Assembly (NCBI GenBank): GCA_002633005.1
Contig: NMRA01000006.1
Coordinates: 328,677-390,676 of the forward strand
DNA length: 62,000 nucleotides
Reading direction: 5' to 3'
Origin: Phoronis australis
Taxonomy: Eukaryota; Phoronida; Phoronidae
This document shows, one piece after another, positions 12,101 to 27,100 of this stretch; within the stretch, counting starts at the first letter, position 1, and every line of letters starts with the position of its first letter. Under the pieces are notes generated by a model that saw only the letters and a list, made by a program, of their open reading frames with translations, was not told where the DNA came from and made no database searches. The position numbers and the translations under genes are program-made.

Positions 12101-15100
12101 AACACCATCAATCAATTGCATCGTGCTGCACCACACCATCAACCAATCACAACTTCTTGTTCAACCCCATCAACCAATCACATCTTATGTTCCACCCACC
12201 GACCAATCAAAACCATCCAGCACCACCTTAACAACCAATCACACAACACTGTGCCCTTACTTGACTTCCTCTTCAAGTGCTGTCTTGAACAGCTTCAACA
12301 GCAGGTACTCCTCACGAGTGTTTGACCCATAGTTGTACAAGGTCAACACCAGGGACTCCATAAACTTGGTAGACCTATCGTGAGGCATTTCGAAGATCAA
12401 CTTCGCCAGGTAGGTAGGATTCGTCTGTAGCAGGTAAAAGAGGTGCTGATACGAATTGACACGCTCGCGACTCTCCTTGCTGAGTGCCCTCAGCCCCCTC
12501 TGTTGTTGTACCCTGGCAGACCCATCCTTGTAGTGCTTGAGTTTCATGTCATGTGACACGACGTCCTGGAAACAGAGTTTGTAAACGAATGATAAAATAC
12601 AACTTCTAAACGACTAAACATCTTGAAATTTTCACCAGTGACATACTTTAAGGAATGAAGCAGACGGATTTTTCCTTCGCAGCACAGCAGATGTGTAATC
12701 CATTACAAAAACAGCTTCAGGGAATGGAATATTTAATAAGCATCAGTTAGAAATTTAATGGCTAATACACAGTTACACTTAATGTAGACTTTAAGTGACT
12801 TCATTTGATTTGTTACATTAAGTCATGCATGGGCTACTGCGTAAACGTCTATGATTGATCCATATTAGTTATGACAGTGCAAGTGCTATAGCTGCAACAG
12901 AACTAGCAGACCAGGGCTGAGTACCGTAGACACGTGACATAACAATAAAGTTGCAGCAAGAAATCTTTGCTTACACTATCTCAGAATTCAACATTCCAAG
13001 CTCATCAACCAATCACTGGTGGCCATTTTGTTATTAATAGACTAGTAAATTCCTGAGCCCTCGCAAAACACTCGCTTCCCACACGCAGCACGACGTGAAA
13101 AACATTTTTACAGACAAGTATTGACGTCACTGTACATCACGACAGCTGTTATCAACATGACACTCACATGAAGCGTAATTCTGTTCTTCACCAACAGGCC
13201 AATCTTGATGTCCATAGTGTCAAGGTCAGACTCCAGCTGTTGATTCGATCGGATTGCAGTCACTACCTTCTTACGCAGATTCTGAATTTCTAAAGAGATA
13301 ATAACACTCCATGTCACCAGGTGTCGCTCAGGGCACTTAGCATCTAGCCTTTCACATGGACCTTTTTACGATTCCAACAGTTATGCTTGCCTAAGATGAC
13401 TTATTGCAGGAAATCAGTCATTTTTGCCACCTGGCAATTTGGAAAATTTGTCTGCAGTGAAGGGAACAGTTTCCCACAAGTCTTTAGTTTTCGTATATCC
13501 ACAAAAAGCTAGTGGTTACTAGTAAAAAACCTACGACATGATTGGCTATTGACAAAAAAGATTGCAAGAGATACAGAAATGTGATTGACTGCTCATAAAT
13601 GTACTGCGATAGCGTAAAAAGAAAACAGTTGAGATGGAGTAGGTCAACAGAAAATGCAAAAGACTTTGAGATGCGCTCGGTCAATCGTAAAGATAATGCA
13701 AAATTTCTGAGACAAGATTTGTCATTCACATGAAGACTGCGCGAGACATAGGATAACAGAGTGCCATTCATAAAGGAACAGGAAGAGACTTTGAGATCTG
13801 ATGAGGCAATCACAACATGCTGAGATGTTAAGATAAGACTGACTTCTTATAAAGAGAATCCATGCAATATGGCTCACATACACTAAGTGCAATCATATGC
13901 CAGTTTGACTATAAACAAAATTGTTATTTATTCATCATATTTTTAAGACATCTTTTCCATCAAATAACATTCTGATGGTTGTCATGTATGGCACTCTACA
14001 AATGTCTTGCTTACCACGTATGGAGTCATATCCACTCCAGTAACATATGTATGTAATTCTGGACAACATGGATGTAATTACATAACCTTACATTTTAACG
14101 CAGTGCTCTAGATATAATCTTTAAAATAAAATCTTCTTGTACATACAAGGATTGTAATGTGGAGTCTTACTTTGACTTCTATTCCCTGTTGATGTGCGAC
14201 TGTGATAAAATGCTTTTTAATTTAGCACAGAAAATTGCGGATGCGCGGAATTAACTTTTGTGAAATTTCTTAACTCCATCTTTAGCAAAATGCTTTGCAC
14301 AGCTATCGCTAAACAAAATTTTAAAATTTTAAGCATTTAATCTGTCTTTGAAGAATTGTAATTTTAACAATTTATGAGCAAAATTAAAGAGAGTACAGAC
14401 TTAAAATCAGGAAGAGACGGCTAAAGAGTGCTCTTTTCTCTGACCTTTGTTAAGTGTACTTTCATAAGAACAATATATCACAAGTGGTGATACTGATGAC
14501 ATCACATCATGTACTGGGAGCGCTTCAGACAAGCAATGACTCGACGACAAGACAAGACAAGACGCTAGGTCTTAAGCTCAGACACTTTGGGAAACATTCA
14601 TCATGTAGACGGCATGCATTTGGACACCTCTGACGTATTTTCATTTAACACGAGACTATAGTGATTATCTATAAACAGTTGTTTTTCATAAACAATCTGG
14701 AAAACATTTTCTGACCACAATATTTTTGTTGAGTGCAACCGTCACGGCTTATCTCATTCCGGTTGCTTTCCTTTTTCAGTGAAGGAGGTTCACATTAGAG
14801 AAACAAACTGTCGTATTTTTATGAATCAAACATCACAGTATTCAGAATCGTTACTTTTTTCAGAGACTTTGAGAAGAATCAACTCAAGCTGATAATTACT
14901 GGAAATTGTTCACCTTTGAGGATACAAGGATAATGATGCAAGCTGTTCTCATGAACAGCATTCTTTTCTCATTAACACAATTTTTTTCCAACAGGGTTTA
15001 GTCAGTTAGTGTTTCTCTCAACCGTAATTCAATTCTCATAGACTCAGTTCTTCTCTTGTTAAGGTTCTTTAAGTCTGTGAATTGAGCCAACTATTTACAA

Positions 15101-18100
15101 AAGCATAACAGATTTAAGTATATATTTTCTAAAAGTAGAAAGTCTGTAGAATTTGTTTTTTTACTTTTTATCGACCTCCCTTTAAGTCACGTGGCCACAT
15201 CTTGTTAGTCAAATTTAACAAAAAGTAAAGGTACGTTGATAGCAAAACCACAGTATTAACATGATCTTAATATAAATGTTCACTAAGAAATTCCAGAATC
15301 ATTTCATTTCTGTTTTCTGCAACTTTTCGAGCTTTTTCAAGAAAATTGTAATAGTCCAATTTTTTGAAAAGTGGAAAATTTTAAAAACAATTCCAAACTG
15401 GATTTTGGAAAACTGTGTATAAAGCGTAGTATACTTCATATTTATTTATTATTATTTATTAATGTAATATTTACAATGAGGGTAGCCCCATCAGTTCACA
15501 CTGCTTTCCATGGGGGCCATATGCATCTGATCACCCATCTCTGAGATAAGATGTTCTGAAGTTGACAAAATTTGGAAAATTTTTAAGAGTCCAACGTTAC
15601 CTTAACCACTTTTTGTTTCCCGATTGACACACAGGTGGCACTAACTGTCTCAACACTGGGGAACGTTATGCAGTTAATGAGAAAAGAATTATGTTTGTAA
15701 GAAAAGGATTGCAGCACATGAGAAAGGAATTGCAGTTTGTTAAAATTTGCTTTCTTAGGAAATTCGAACCTTATAGCATTTTGTACTGCACAGTTGGCAT
15801 AAAATGGCATCTAATGGTAAAAACAGACCATTCGTAGCCAGATTAGCTTTTCATACTGAAAAATAATCTCAACACTTCATTCGTGTAAACGACAGACGAA
15901 TTACCAAAATCACTACAGTCCCACTATCAATGAAACGAGTCCACGGTGTCAACCAAAATGCCGACGTCAACACGTGTACAGTTTAAGATAAGGTGAGATC
16001 AGCGGAGATACAAAGGAAGCGCAGTGTGTCTCTCAAAGCACGTCTGTGACAAGAAATGATATCAACTTACCGTCATCCTCCTCACCATCTAAACACACGT
16101 CACGATATTTCAGAGACAGGGCAGTGCTCAGATTTCAATTTGAAGAGTTTGACAAATTTGGGATCTGAGTTATTCCCAAAACTGAACTTGCCCAAAATTG
16201 CCAGCTATTTTTCATTCAATTCACAAGTAATGCTATTTTTGGATATCGTTTTCCTTTTGTTGCTGCTGTCAGGCAGATCATCAGTCAATACACAAGTGAT
16301 ATCAACTTTTGGCTAGTCCTGTTCAATTTTGGAGAAAAGTTTCGGTATCGTCTCTGATTTTCTTCACAATGTAACATTTTTATAGAAAACACACAACATA
16401 ATGACTACTTTCTTTTAGTGCACAAGAAAACGTATATAAGGTGCGACAACAAATTTACTATCAATTACGTGCTTAATAAATAGCAGATTATTCATTTTTT
16501 ACATTTCAAACATAATGAAAGAACAGACAAAAACCAGAAGCAGAAATGGAAGATTGATGAAACAAATAATAATATACATATTTGTTTGCTAACGGAAACA
16601 ATTTGTGAAATCTTTGAGTGATCCATGCTCGTCACATGCACCTGTTTAATTTTAACGGCAACAATCATTATGGCTTTTCACGAAGACTGGCTTCTGCTTA
16701 AGTCGCAGTCACACTGTGTCATACGACGAGTTTCGTTCTCAGGAAGAGCCATGACATACGGTTCTCTATTAAACCTTGAGAAAGTCTTGTGACTTCACTA
16801 ACCACAAGATTACCCAAGACTGGAGGAGATATTTACAAGTTTTGAACAACACCAGAGGCTAACGATTACTCAAGACAGACTCTTGATATGTATAAGTGGA
16901 GAACAACAGGATTCAAGTCATCTCCTCAGGAGGTGAGGCTGTCGGAATCTACAACACCTGTGCTGCCATCTTGCAGAATGTGAAAGAACTTGGTAAAATA
17001 GGTGCAAACGTTTGAGCTTGTGATTGAAATATTTTTTGTGCTTCTAAAAAGGTAAAATAACACTAGTTTGTCTTAATCGAGGTTATTCAAAAAAAACAAC
17101 AAAAATTGGAAACAGGACCAGACTAAATCACATTTGAAAAATTTCCCCAATTTTAGCTTAAAAAATTGCGCGAGTTTAGTCATGAACCAATATAAACAAC
17201 TCATTTTTGAAAACTTCTGCATACATCAGGCACTGCTGCATGAAAGTGAAGTCATCCATTCTTCCACCAGAGGGCAGAAGCCATTGCATCGTGAAAGTTC
17301 TAAAGCCACCTGTAGCCAACAACAATGAACAAATCTCCACCAAATAACCAGCCTGAAGATGCACACAACCTCTCCCCACACCCCATCCAGCTCTTACCTA
17401 TCTCTTCACTGTAATCTATGTCGCTCTGGTCAAGAAGATGGACGAACTTACGGACCACACTGACTGGTGGATCGTCGGCATGCACTGAAACAGCAACAAA
17501 TATAGACCAGCTAAGACGCAACTGGTGATTCCATCTGGTGTTTAATCACAGAACCAGTATATTTCCATTTGCCACATTGCTTGCAGGGCATAAAATGAGG
17601 CTCCGTCAATCCCACGGTATTAGTAACAGCATTTAGTCATTTCTTAATTAAATATTAATAAATCACCTTTAATCTGAGTACGGAACTAGCCGAGACTAAA
17701 TCTTCGCCAACTGCAACCAGTCAAAGTCAATAGTCGGTGTTTTCGCCATGGCAATAATTATGACGATTCTTCAGCATCTTATTTTGCATACAATGTGACG
17801 AAAATTGACTTGTGACTTATTTCACCAAGCATACTTCTGATCACGTGCAAAACATCAATATTTGTACCATACATCGCAAGCAAAATGTATTCAGACAAAA
17901 TGACCCAGAATTGCCTGTCATGACGGGTGGCCTGAATCTTTATTCACCGTCAGAGTAGTCTCCCCTGATGACCGTCAGAGTAGTCTCCCCTGATGACCAA
18001 GAATGAAGAGGAATTAACAGGAAGTGTTGCTAAGCAACTCCATAACTATAATTTTCCTCCCATAATAGTCATAACAAAGAAAAGATATAATTTTGTCTGG

Positions 18101-21100
18101 TGACTTTTGTCTTGTACTGAAAGCAGTTGTTACCATACACATTCACGTGTCAAAAAATGCAAATGACCTTACGACAATCAATACCTTTAACGATTCCATT
18201 TCACAAACTGTCATTTTAACTTACTCAGTTGAACGTAGTCATTACGCGCCATGTTTGATCGGAAACACGCCTGAATTTTGACGATTTTATCTTCGTTCTC
18301 TTTGTAGAATTTTTTACGCTCCTTAAACCTTTTTCTCGCCTGCATCATCCTGACAGCAGCTTGTAGCTGTGTGAAAAATTTGAACTTTCAACTTGAGTCA
18401 ACCTTCATTTGACAAAGTACAACAAACCAAGTATGGCCAATGTATAGGTTTAAGATTTGTTGGATTATTTTCCAACACGCCACAACATAAGATGGAGTAA
18501 TCACAAAAATAGAAATAGAAATATTTTAAAAAATCTGGAAAGAGTTGTATATCATGATTGCTAATCCTTAGCGTGTCATGTTTCAAATGATACATTACAA
18601 ACAAATAAATCACGAACTCAATTCATATCAATGGCTGCATTTGTGCTCAATTTGCAGAAAGTAAAAACATTGAAATACAAACAACATGCTACTTACACCT
18701 CCTTGCATTTACAACAGAACTGAATTTTTGATGATCAATTGTCTGGCAAGACCTCAATACAAAATACTCGACCGTACAAATAAGCAGGGCTTGGAATGAC
18801 CAATGACAAAAAAGAGGAAATTTTTCTAGGTGATGTATAGATTCACAAATAAATAGGCTTGTCTGAAAGAAATTTATGGTGTATTGCAAAGTTTAGCTGA
18901 AATAAACGTGTTTGCATGAATATACTCAAAATAATGATAAAAAGAGAAGAAAACAGAAGAAAACGTAAGAAATAAAATAAGAGGAAATCGAAAGCAAAAA
19001 AGAGGAAATCCTCTTAAAAGAGGAAAATTCCAAGCCCTGAATAAAACATCACGTTTGACAAAAAATCTCATTGTCAGCGTTAATTAGCATGCGGACCACT
19101 ATCCCGCTCTAACCTTGATAACAGCAGCTTCATTAGACTTCAATACATCCAACCGATCTTGATACTGTTTCTTCTGTTTATATCCTCGCCAGCAGGACTG
19201 AAAGCAGCACACAGTGTTACAAGTCTTCTGATTGGCTTAAGTGTCATGGTTACTGATTGGATGCCTATCCAGATGCATGTACTTCAACACTGACAACACT
19301 GTAAACATGCCTTCTTCTAAAATGGTTTCTTCTAAAATAAGTCAATGTGTTACACGGACAATACATTACCATTTGTGTTGTAAACCTGCCTTCTTCTAAA
19401 ATAAGTCAATGTCTCAGGTCAGAAGTGATTTCTGGGATTGGAAAGCAGACGTTCATTTACTACTGGCGACCAGGCTTGATGTGTAAAACGACTAACCAGA
19501 TCAAGTTATTGGGCCAGCTCACACTAACGAAAGGTCAATTCTTACCAAAGCCCAGAAAAATCCGAGACCAGTTTCATAAAATTAACCTGTTGAAAAATAA
19601 TTGTTTAAAAGAAGGTAGTTAATAGCAGCTATAGGAGTGTGTCTTTGTACTTAACTAAACATGACAAAATTACAGATTTTGAGCAAAAAATTATATCTAA
19701 CTTCTGAAAGTAGAAGACCTGTAGAACTTCATTTTTACTTTTTACCAATTTGTCATTAATTGGGTTATGTCTTTTTTGCAAAACAAGAACATTAAATTCC
19801 CTTTGAGGTAAACATTCAAGAAGTTTCAAAATCACCATTACAGTAACCCTTGCTTTTGTGCAGCAACCTTTGAGCTCTTTTTCACTAAAATCATAAAAGT
19901 CCTATTGATGTTAATGTGAATTTATTAAAAATATTTTTTAACAACGTTTAGGAGAAAAGTATGTAAAGCATAGAATCAGAAAGTTTCATATGAATCCTAT
20001 CAGCCAATATTTCGAAATTTTTCTTAAATGTTACATAACCTTAAGTCCTCCGAATCCCCAGTGTGTAATGAAATCAGATTGGACGGCCCAGCCACATGCC
20101 AACATTGAGAACCAATGACAACATTCGACAAATTGCCGGAGAGTGCCATAAAATACCTTTTTCGAGTCAAAAATTAAAAAGCCGTGTTTATCTAGTTTGC
20201 TCGAGTGTTGGATGTCTGAACAAAACCTACAATGTACATAATGATTTAGTCAGTGTCTTCTTTACAAAAACTTTCATTGTGACTAACTTAGCTGGGAATG
20301 ATAACATTACTGTATAGGCGTGCATCTGTTGCGTATGTTAGAAACATGATATGAACAGCAGCATGAGAGTGAAATCTGGCTCCACTTACAACTAATAACC
20401 TTTAGTTCACTAAACTCTGACCTTGCTTTTCATTGGCGAAAGGAAATCACATTGACCAATCAGAGCAGGGCTTACAGAATGCCTCATGCACACACCTGTA
20501 TGGCCACAATGGCAGGTAGTTGGGTCTTCATGAAGTTGAGTCGTTCTTGGAACTTCTTTCTAGCCAGATGACCTCGAATGAGCGCCTGCACTTGAATAAT
20601 GAACGGCTCGTTGGCTTTAAACAGGAGCTCCCGGTCATAGTCGGCTGTTACCTCGGTAACAACGCTCTGAAATCAAATCGATTAAAATCATCGACCGTAC
20701 AGTAAACTTTTCTTAGTCAATAACTTGTTAACAGCAATGATGAAAATTTATTCTGGGACGCAGAGCCAGCTTTATGTGAAATATATTGCGTGTTCTCAAC
20801 ATGTTCTCCATGGAGCAATACTCGGGCGATCCTGGGGTCAATTTTCAGGTTGGGACAAGTGAGTTTGTTCAAACTGGCCCACGCAATTAGCATAAATTTG
20901 CATATAATGTTTTAGTTTCTTGTGGTCACAGCTATACACATCTTGTCTCATGGTATCAAATATTAACTAAGTCCTTTTAAAAACTTAAAAAACTTAAGAC
21001 GTCTAGCAAAAGAACGTAAAAAGAGCCATCATGGTTGATTGTACCACTTAAATGTTAATATAACTGATAGCTGGGGGACGGGGTTGTGACTGATGGGGTT

Positions 21101-24100
21101 TGTTTGCTCGCTATTTACGTTTCACAGGTACAATTTTAAATGCACGCTTTTCAAAGTGCCAATTGGAATCATATATATGGTAAAATGTCAACAATTTAGG
21201 ACACAACATGGCGGGCAAGTGAAATTTAATTTTCAAAATTATTAACAAAAATATAAAATAGCCTTATTATGCTTTGTCATGTTCAGGTTCTGTAGCATAG
21301 GTACCAAAAGGTAATATTTTTGAAAATTTTAGGCATTCACAACAAAGTTGGAAATGAAAAAAGCAAATGGCGATTATTTTTCCCTGAAATTGGTAAGATT
21401 TTACCGTAGCTCTCATCGATATCATCACCAAGAGAAAAATTTAATTTAAAATCCCGGCTTCGTGTTGCCAACATGTTGCTGTCTCTACATGCAGCTCTAG
21501 TTAACAAAGAAACCACGAAACTGTTTTTTAAACTTTTTATACAACATCTGTCAACTGCTAACTGTTACCTGTATATCATCCCTAGTCAACAATTCATTGT
21601 CCTTGACAACAGATGGCCCTCTGGTCCAACCTGACTCCATTGTCTGGACGTTGAAGTAAAATTTATGACCCTCCTTTGTCCGGTTCATCATCCAGCCACT
21701 TCCTGTGTCGCCTAGCAACGCAAACGCAGCAGTAAGAAGTACGTTTAGTAAATAAAAATGGGACTGGTTTTATCAATTGTATGCCTGGTGAAAGCTATGA
21801 ATGTAGACATAATTACATGACGCAATACTGCAAATATACGCAAGACACATTTCAAGCTAAGTTATACTAAAAACAAATTAACATAGAACTGTCACCTAAG
21901 TGTAAATTGGTGTAAAGCTTAATAAAATTTTGTACACGAGACCAATTCTGTCACAAAAGTTTTTATTGAACGGACGTCTAAAGAGAGGCTCCAGGCAGAC
22001 ATGGGTACCTCGCTAGGTGGTTGGGTGATGGAATTGCTTCCCTCACCTAATACAACCACCACTCCTCTCAAGCGCCATCCCTCTCAAGTCCCATCCTCAT
22101 TCAAGCCCCCACCCCCTCTCAAGCCCCACCCNAAACTTCAACACAATTCTACTTTGACGCGAGTTCATAGAAAATATTGTAAGAATTGAAACCTACAGAT
22201 GACATATTTCCATTACATTCTGGACCAACCTATGCATTGACATATAGTCCAAATGCCTGCATCGCCCTCTAGGTCAACTTATTCACTGGCAATTATATTT
22301 TCTATTCAAATATCTAAATCTTGAACTGGCATGGAAAGGCAAATCACAAGCCTTTTTAATTCTGGTCTGCACACCACCTGTTGGCCACATCACGTGAACG
22401 GGGCAGAATTATTAGGTCACATGATGTGTCAAACAAGTGGCTGCAGATGATACTTAAAAATGTTTGTGACCTATTTTCTATTAATAACAAACTTTAAAGA
22501 CATGTCCTTTTTAAATAAGATATGGTAACGTGGGTACACGTTAAAAAGAGAGCAAGACATTTCAAACAAAATTAATTCGAGCTGATGTCCCTTCTAAAGG
22601 ACAAACTAAATCATGAAGGCTTACGCAGTTTGTGAAAATTGTTTCAATGAAGCATTCCAGACCACTGTTTATAAAAAGGAGCAAGAACATAATACTAACA
22701 ATAACGAAAAGCACAATATGTTAAAACAAGGCAATCAATTTGTAAAAGATCACTTTAAAGAACATAACATTTGCACAAACGGTACAAAAGATCAGACAAA
22801 ACATGGCGGACAAGTAAGATTTCATTTTAACATTTCTTCATAAAAACAAGTAATGCTTTATCATTTTAAAGTTTTATACTATAGCTACCAGCCAACAATG
22901 TTTGACAAAGAAGTTACTACCAAAAATGAAAAGCAAAATTGACTTTCCAATTACATTTGTCAGAAATTGGCGAGAGTTTATTATATCCGGAAACAGATAT
23001 TTTTGATTTAGTGGTGTGCAAGATGTCATTAATACTTGAATAACAGAGCAGAGGGGTCTCTGTTACAAGGACTTTTTGAAAATAATTGCAGTCAAATTTT
23101 AGTCCAATTGCAAGGTGCGAAAGAGGGATAAGTGAATAAAAAATTATTATAGTACACGACAAAATTATTGAGAGAAAATAACCCAGAATTCCATGTCAAG
23201 ACGGCTGGGCGGAAGCCGAATTCACCGTCAAAGGAGTGTTCCTTCATGTCCTGAGAATGATGGGCAATCAACAGGACATTTAGTATTAGACGACAACGCC
23301 ATTCCGTAATTGGAATTGTGCCTCCCTAAAAGTTATTATAAGTAATATTTGCAGTCAGAATTAGTCATCATAACAGAAAAACAATTAAATAATTTTATCA
23401 ATTCCTTTTGTCTCGTACTCTGAATTATAGGAGATAGGTGTTTCGGGTTAAAGTTTACAAGGTGAATAAAGATGTGAGCACAAACTCAAAATGTAACACT
23501 TGTATCACGCTCTTGAACATTCTGGTTGAAACTAAATCACTGCAGTGCTGAATTGAAACAAACCTGAAGTTCGAAGCAAACTTATAAATAACTGAAACTG
23601 ATTTCCTCAAACTGCATTGAAGGATGTTTGGCAAAGAGTCTACATGAAACTACAAACAACACCGAATAACGTGTCCATGCAATCCGATTGGTATCATCAG
23701 CATTCCAACCAATGAGGAGCGGACAGATATTAGCACGATGACGACAGCGTCAAACAAAAATTGCACAACAAATATGGCCTCTCAGAAACACGACACAAGT
23801 ACCCGCGTTGGTGTCCGTGTAGCGTTTTAACCAGTTTGAGATGTGCTCGACGCTACAACTGTCTAGTAGCATGTTAATGACCACCATGAAGACTGAAACT
23901 AAATGGAGGTTAGAGGCTTACACCAAGTTCTGAGGCAATACCTAACGTCTGACATACAACTCTTTAAGATGAAAGTGACCCTAGATCGGTCTAATCACAA
24001 ATTCTGATGGACAAGATGAGCTGAACTGATGAAGACAGATTGTATTCATTTTTAATATTCACATTTCCTGATAGCGCTTTTGCATCTATGTTTAACATGA

Positions 24101-27100
24101 ACTACAGGTGGCACTGAAGGTTATCTACCAATTAGTTCATCGCCGTCTAGACGCAACATACTTCAACATGCCAATGTTATGTCACAAAAAGGCAAAATGA
24201 TGTATAACATCTTAAAAACGTACTTAAAAATGTCCCCCACATAGTATCTTGGAATTTCCTGCAATGTTTCTGGATCAGATAATCACACTGACACATACAA
24301 GTATGTCTTTAAAATGTTCTTTTTTAAATAGAGTCGAGAGAATTTTTACAGTTTAACACAGTCAAGTGGATTGATTGCAGCATACTGATTGCATCAGATT
24401 CTATGACCGCATTTGCTGTGCAAAACTTTTAGTAAGAAACTTTGACTTCACCATAGAATCACTGTATAGGGCTTTAAATTTCTGTGACTTAAACAATGAC
24501 GAACAAATATGTGCACAAATACCGAGTTCCTGATATCAAAAAACGGAGACCCGTTTACAATACGTACTTTTGACGGCATCGTCTGCGTGTTTATTAGACC
24601 TGTCCACAGCTGACTGAATCTCTTCCAGCCACAAGAGGGCAGAATCATCACCCGAAATCTACAAAAGAGACGAGCATTAAATCCCATCGTAAGAACATAG
24701 AACCATTGAAGGATTGGAAATGAGACCGCATAAGATGTAAATGTGACCAAAAGAGTTTGCAACAGAAATACAACTTAAAAAAAGAACACCAACTCCTATT
24801 TTGGTGATTTCAACCAATCCTCAATCTGTCCCCTGCCAGTGCACCAATGGTGTCCCACTTGAATATAAATGCAGGATTCAACAATTGTTAAAGAACGCAA
24901 GGACACACGGATTTTTCATGAACAGATCAAAGATCATGATTCGTTTCGATGTATGAAATGTCAAGAATTTAGTTTATTATAAATCATATCCATCTAATTG
25001 TTTGGCAAACATGTCTCCAGCAACTTTAAGATCAAACTCATTTTAATTTTTAACCTGAGCTTTTTTAGCCTTGTCGTGAGCCAATATTGCTTGATAGTGG
25101 ACGGCTTGGTTGCTGTGGATGTTTTGTAACTGGGCGCTAGGCAACTGCAGAGTTGCCAAGGTAACCTGGTCATCACCATTGTCAATAGCCTCGTTGATCT
25201 TGGCAATGGCTTCAATACCTGGACAATACAGAATTACAAGTGATGAAGGTGACTTACTGAAAATTGTAACAGATTTATACTGACAAAAAATATGAAAGTT
25301 CTAATAATTAAATGTGTTTTAAATGTTGATGCAAATGAATCGACGTGGTTAGTTTCTTAAAAATAAAACTACGGCTCAATATGTGAAAGATAATTCTAGT
25401 GCTTTACGCTAATTTGGTGTAAGTGTATTATCCAACTGCATTGTCATGTTCACAATATTGTACAAAATGGACCCTTTTTGTCATGGTTCACCAATGAGGG
25501 GTTCTTTCAGATAAGAGATGTTAGAATTATTATAGAATGACAATCCAGTAAAATAAAAAACTATGACTACAACTTATCAAATAACGACCATTATATCACA
25601 TTAAATATTCTATTCTCGGAGAAGCTCAACAGATTGGTAATACGAGACCTGAGACACTCCAAAGAGCAACAAACACCTTACTCCTGAATACCAGTGATGA
25701 GTTTGACATTTAACACCAGGTGTCACTTACGTTCATGTTCTTCAGTCACTCTAGTGTTCACGGCATCAACGGCCTCCTGTATCTCCAGATGAGTCAATAG
25801 AGGATTACGTAACTGAAAAACAGATAAACCGAGAATAAACTACACACCGAGTGAAACAGAAAGTCTCATGTCTATCACATGTTGAATTAGCAGTACAGGG
25901 GAGTAAGAACCCCGCTAAATTTCACCAAACTGTGAAAGCCAAAAAAAAAAAACGGCACCTTCTTTCAAAGCCAAAAAAAACAGCACCATCTTTCAAATCT
26001 ATAAAATAACATAGAGATTTTTCTAATATAACCAGTCAACAAGGTTAATTAAAAGGACCGTTCCAGTTTAACAGCTGAAAAAGTATTTTCGGAACTACTG
26101 TTAGATGAGATTGACTTCTTAAAGTTATTTGCTTTTGATGAGAGCTATAAAATAACAAAATCCGCAATTCTAGCTGTTAGCTGTCAATCATTTGCTGAAA
26201 TCAAGGTCAATGTCTTAATCAATTATGCTTAAAGTATTCGGCCGTTTTTGAGCGAGGTTTAGTTCAGCCACGAAAGTGTTGGACTATGAGTGCTGGGGTT
26301 GCAAGGTCGAGGGACTGGGGTCTAATCTTTTTACTCAAAATTGAACTTGAAAATATAGTTTTTGATATTTTCCATTCTCCTTAAAGTGGAACATGCAGGC
26401 TAATTCCTTATCTCTGTGATTGCTTGGCCAAATTAGTTAGAACCACGACAATGTGAATATGAAGTAGGTTGAAAATTGCCAAATGTTTCTAAGAACGAGT
26501 TTTGTGGCGAAAATAATCCACCGCAAATCACTGAACCGTGTCCAGTAAGTATCGTGACGTGGTGCTCAGAAATAACACAGCATGATGCAGGCTGTGTGAG
26601 CCTGCATCATGCTGTGTTATTCCTGAGCACCACGAGGTACATCATTAGCTCAAAGGTCATCTATTTGCAGATTTTTTTTGTTTTCATATTTAAAAATTGT
26701 CAGTGAATACAAATGCACTTTGTTAAGCATATATTACGTTAAAATATAGTAGTTTAGTTCCCGCTATACATTGGCATAGTTAAGAATACGCAAATACATT
26801 CTGTAACACGAACTTAAGATAATCATCTATTATTTTGTGTTTTAGTATATTATGAATTATGCAACAATGAATGTGCAGTCCAAGTTAGCACTTGATGAAC
26901 CCCGGACTTGGACTGCAAATTTGAGTAAGGGGCAAAAAAGGGTGCCACACCCATCCGTGTAAATCCTGATGTACTCAAGTATAGAATAATAGACACTTAT
27001 CTTGAGTTTGAACTAAAAGTAGAACAGAAAATGTTAGTTCGATTTCGAATAAAAAGATTATTAGATTCCGGGCGGAAATCTTCAAAAAAATTTTGTTCTT

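Noticed and set aside
22201-22280. Candidate missing exon between exons 19 and 20
   Set aside because: A minus-strand piece reading GDAGIWTICQC vaguely resembles the missing half repeat, but splice sites and phase do not fit.
24994-25215. Minus-strand frame reading MKPLPRSTRL and on
   Set aside because: Wrong-frame shadow of exon 17; the true frame reads IEAIAKINEAI.
26558-26634. Calling the 36-bp hairpin a microRNA gene
   Set aside because: The loop is very short and pairing nearly perfect, unlike most animal precursors; no small-RNA evidence is available.
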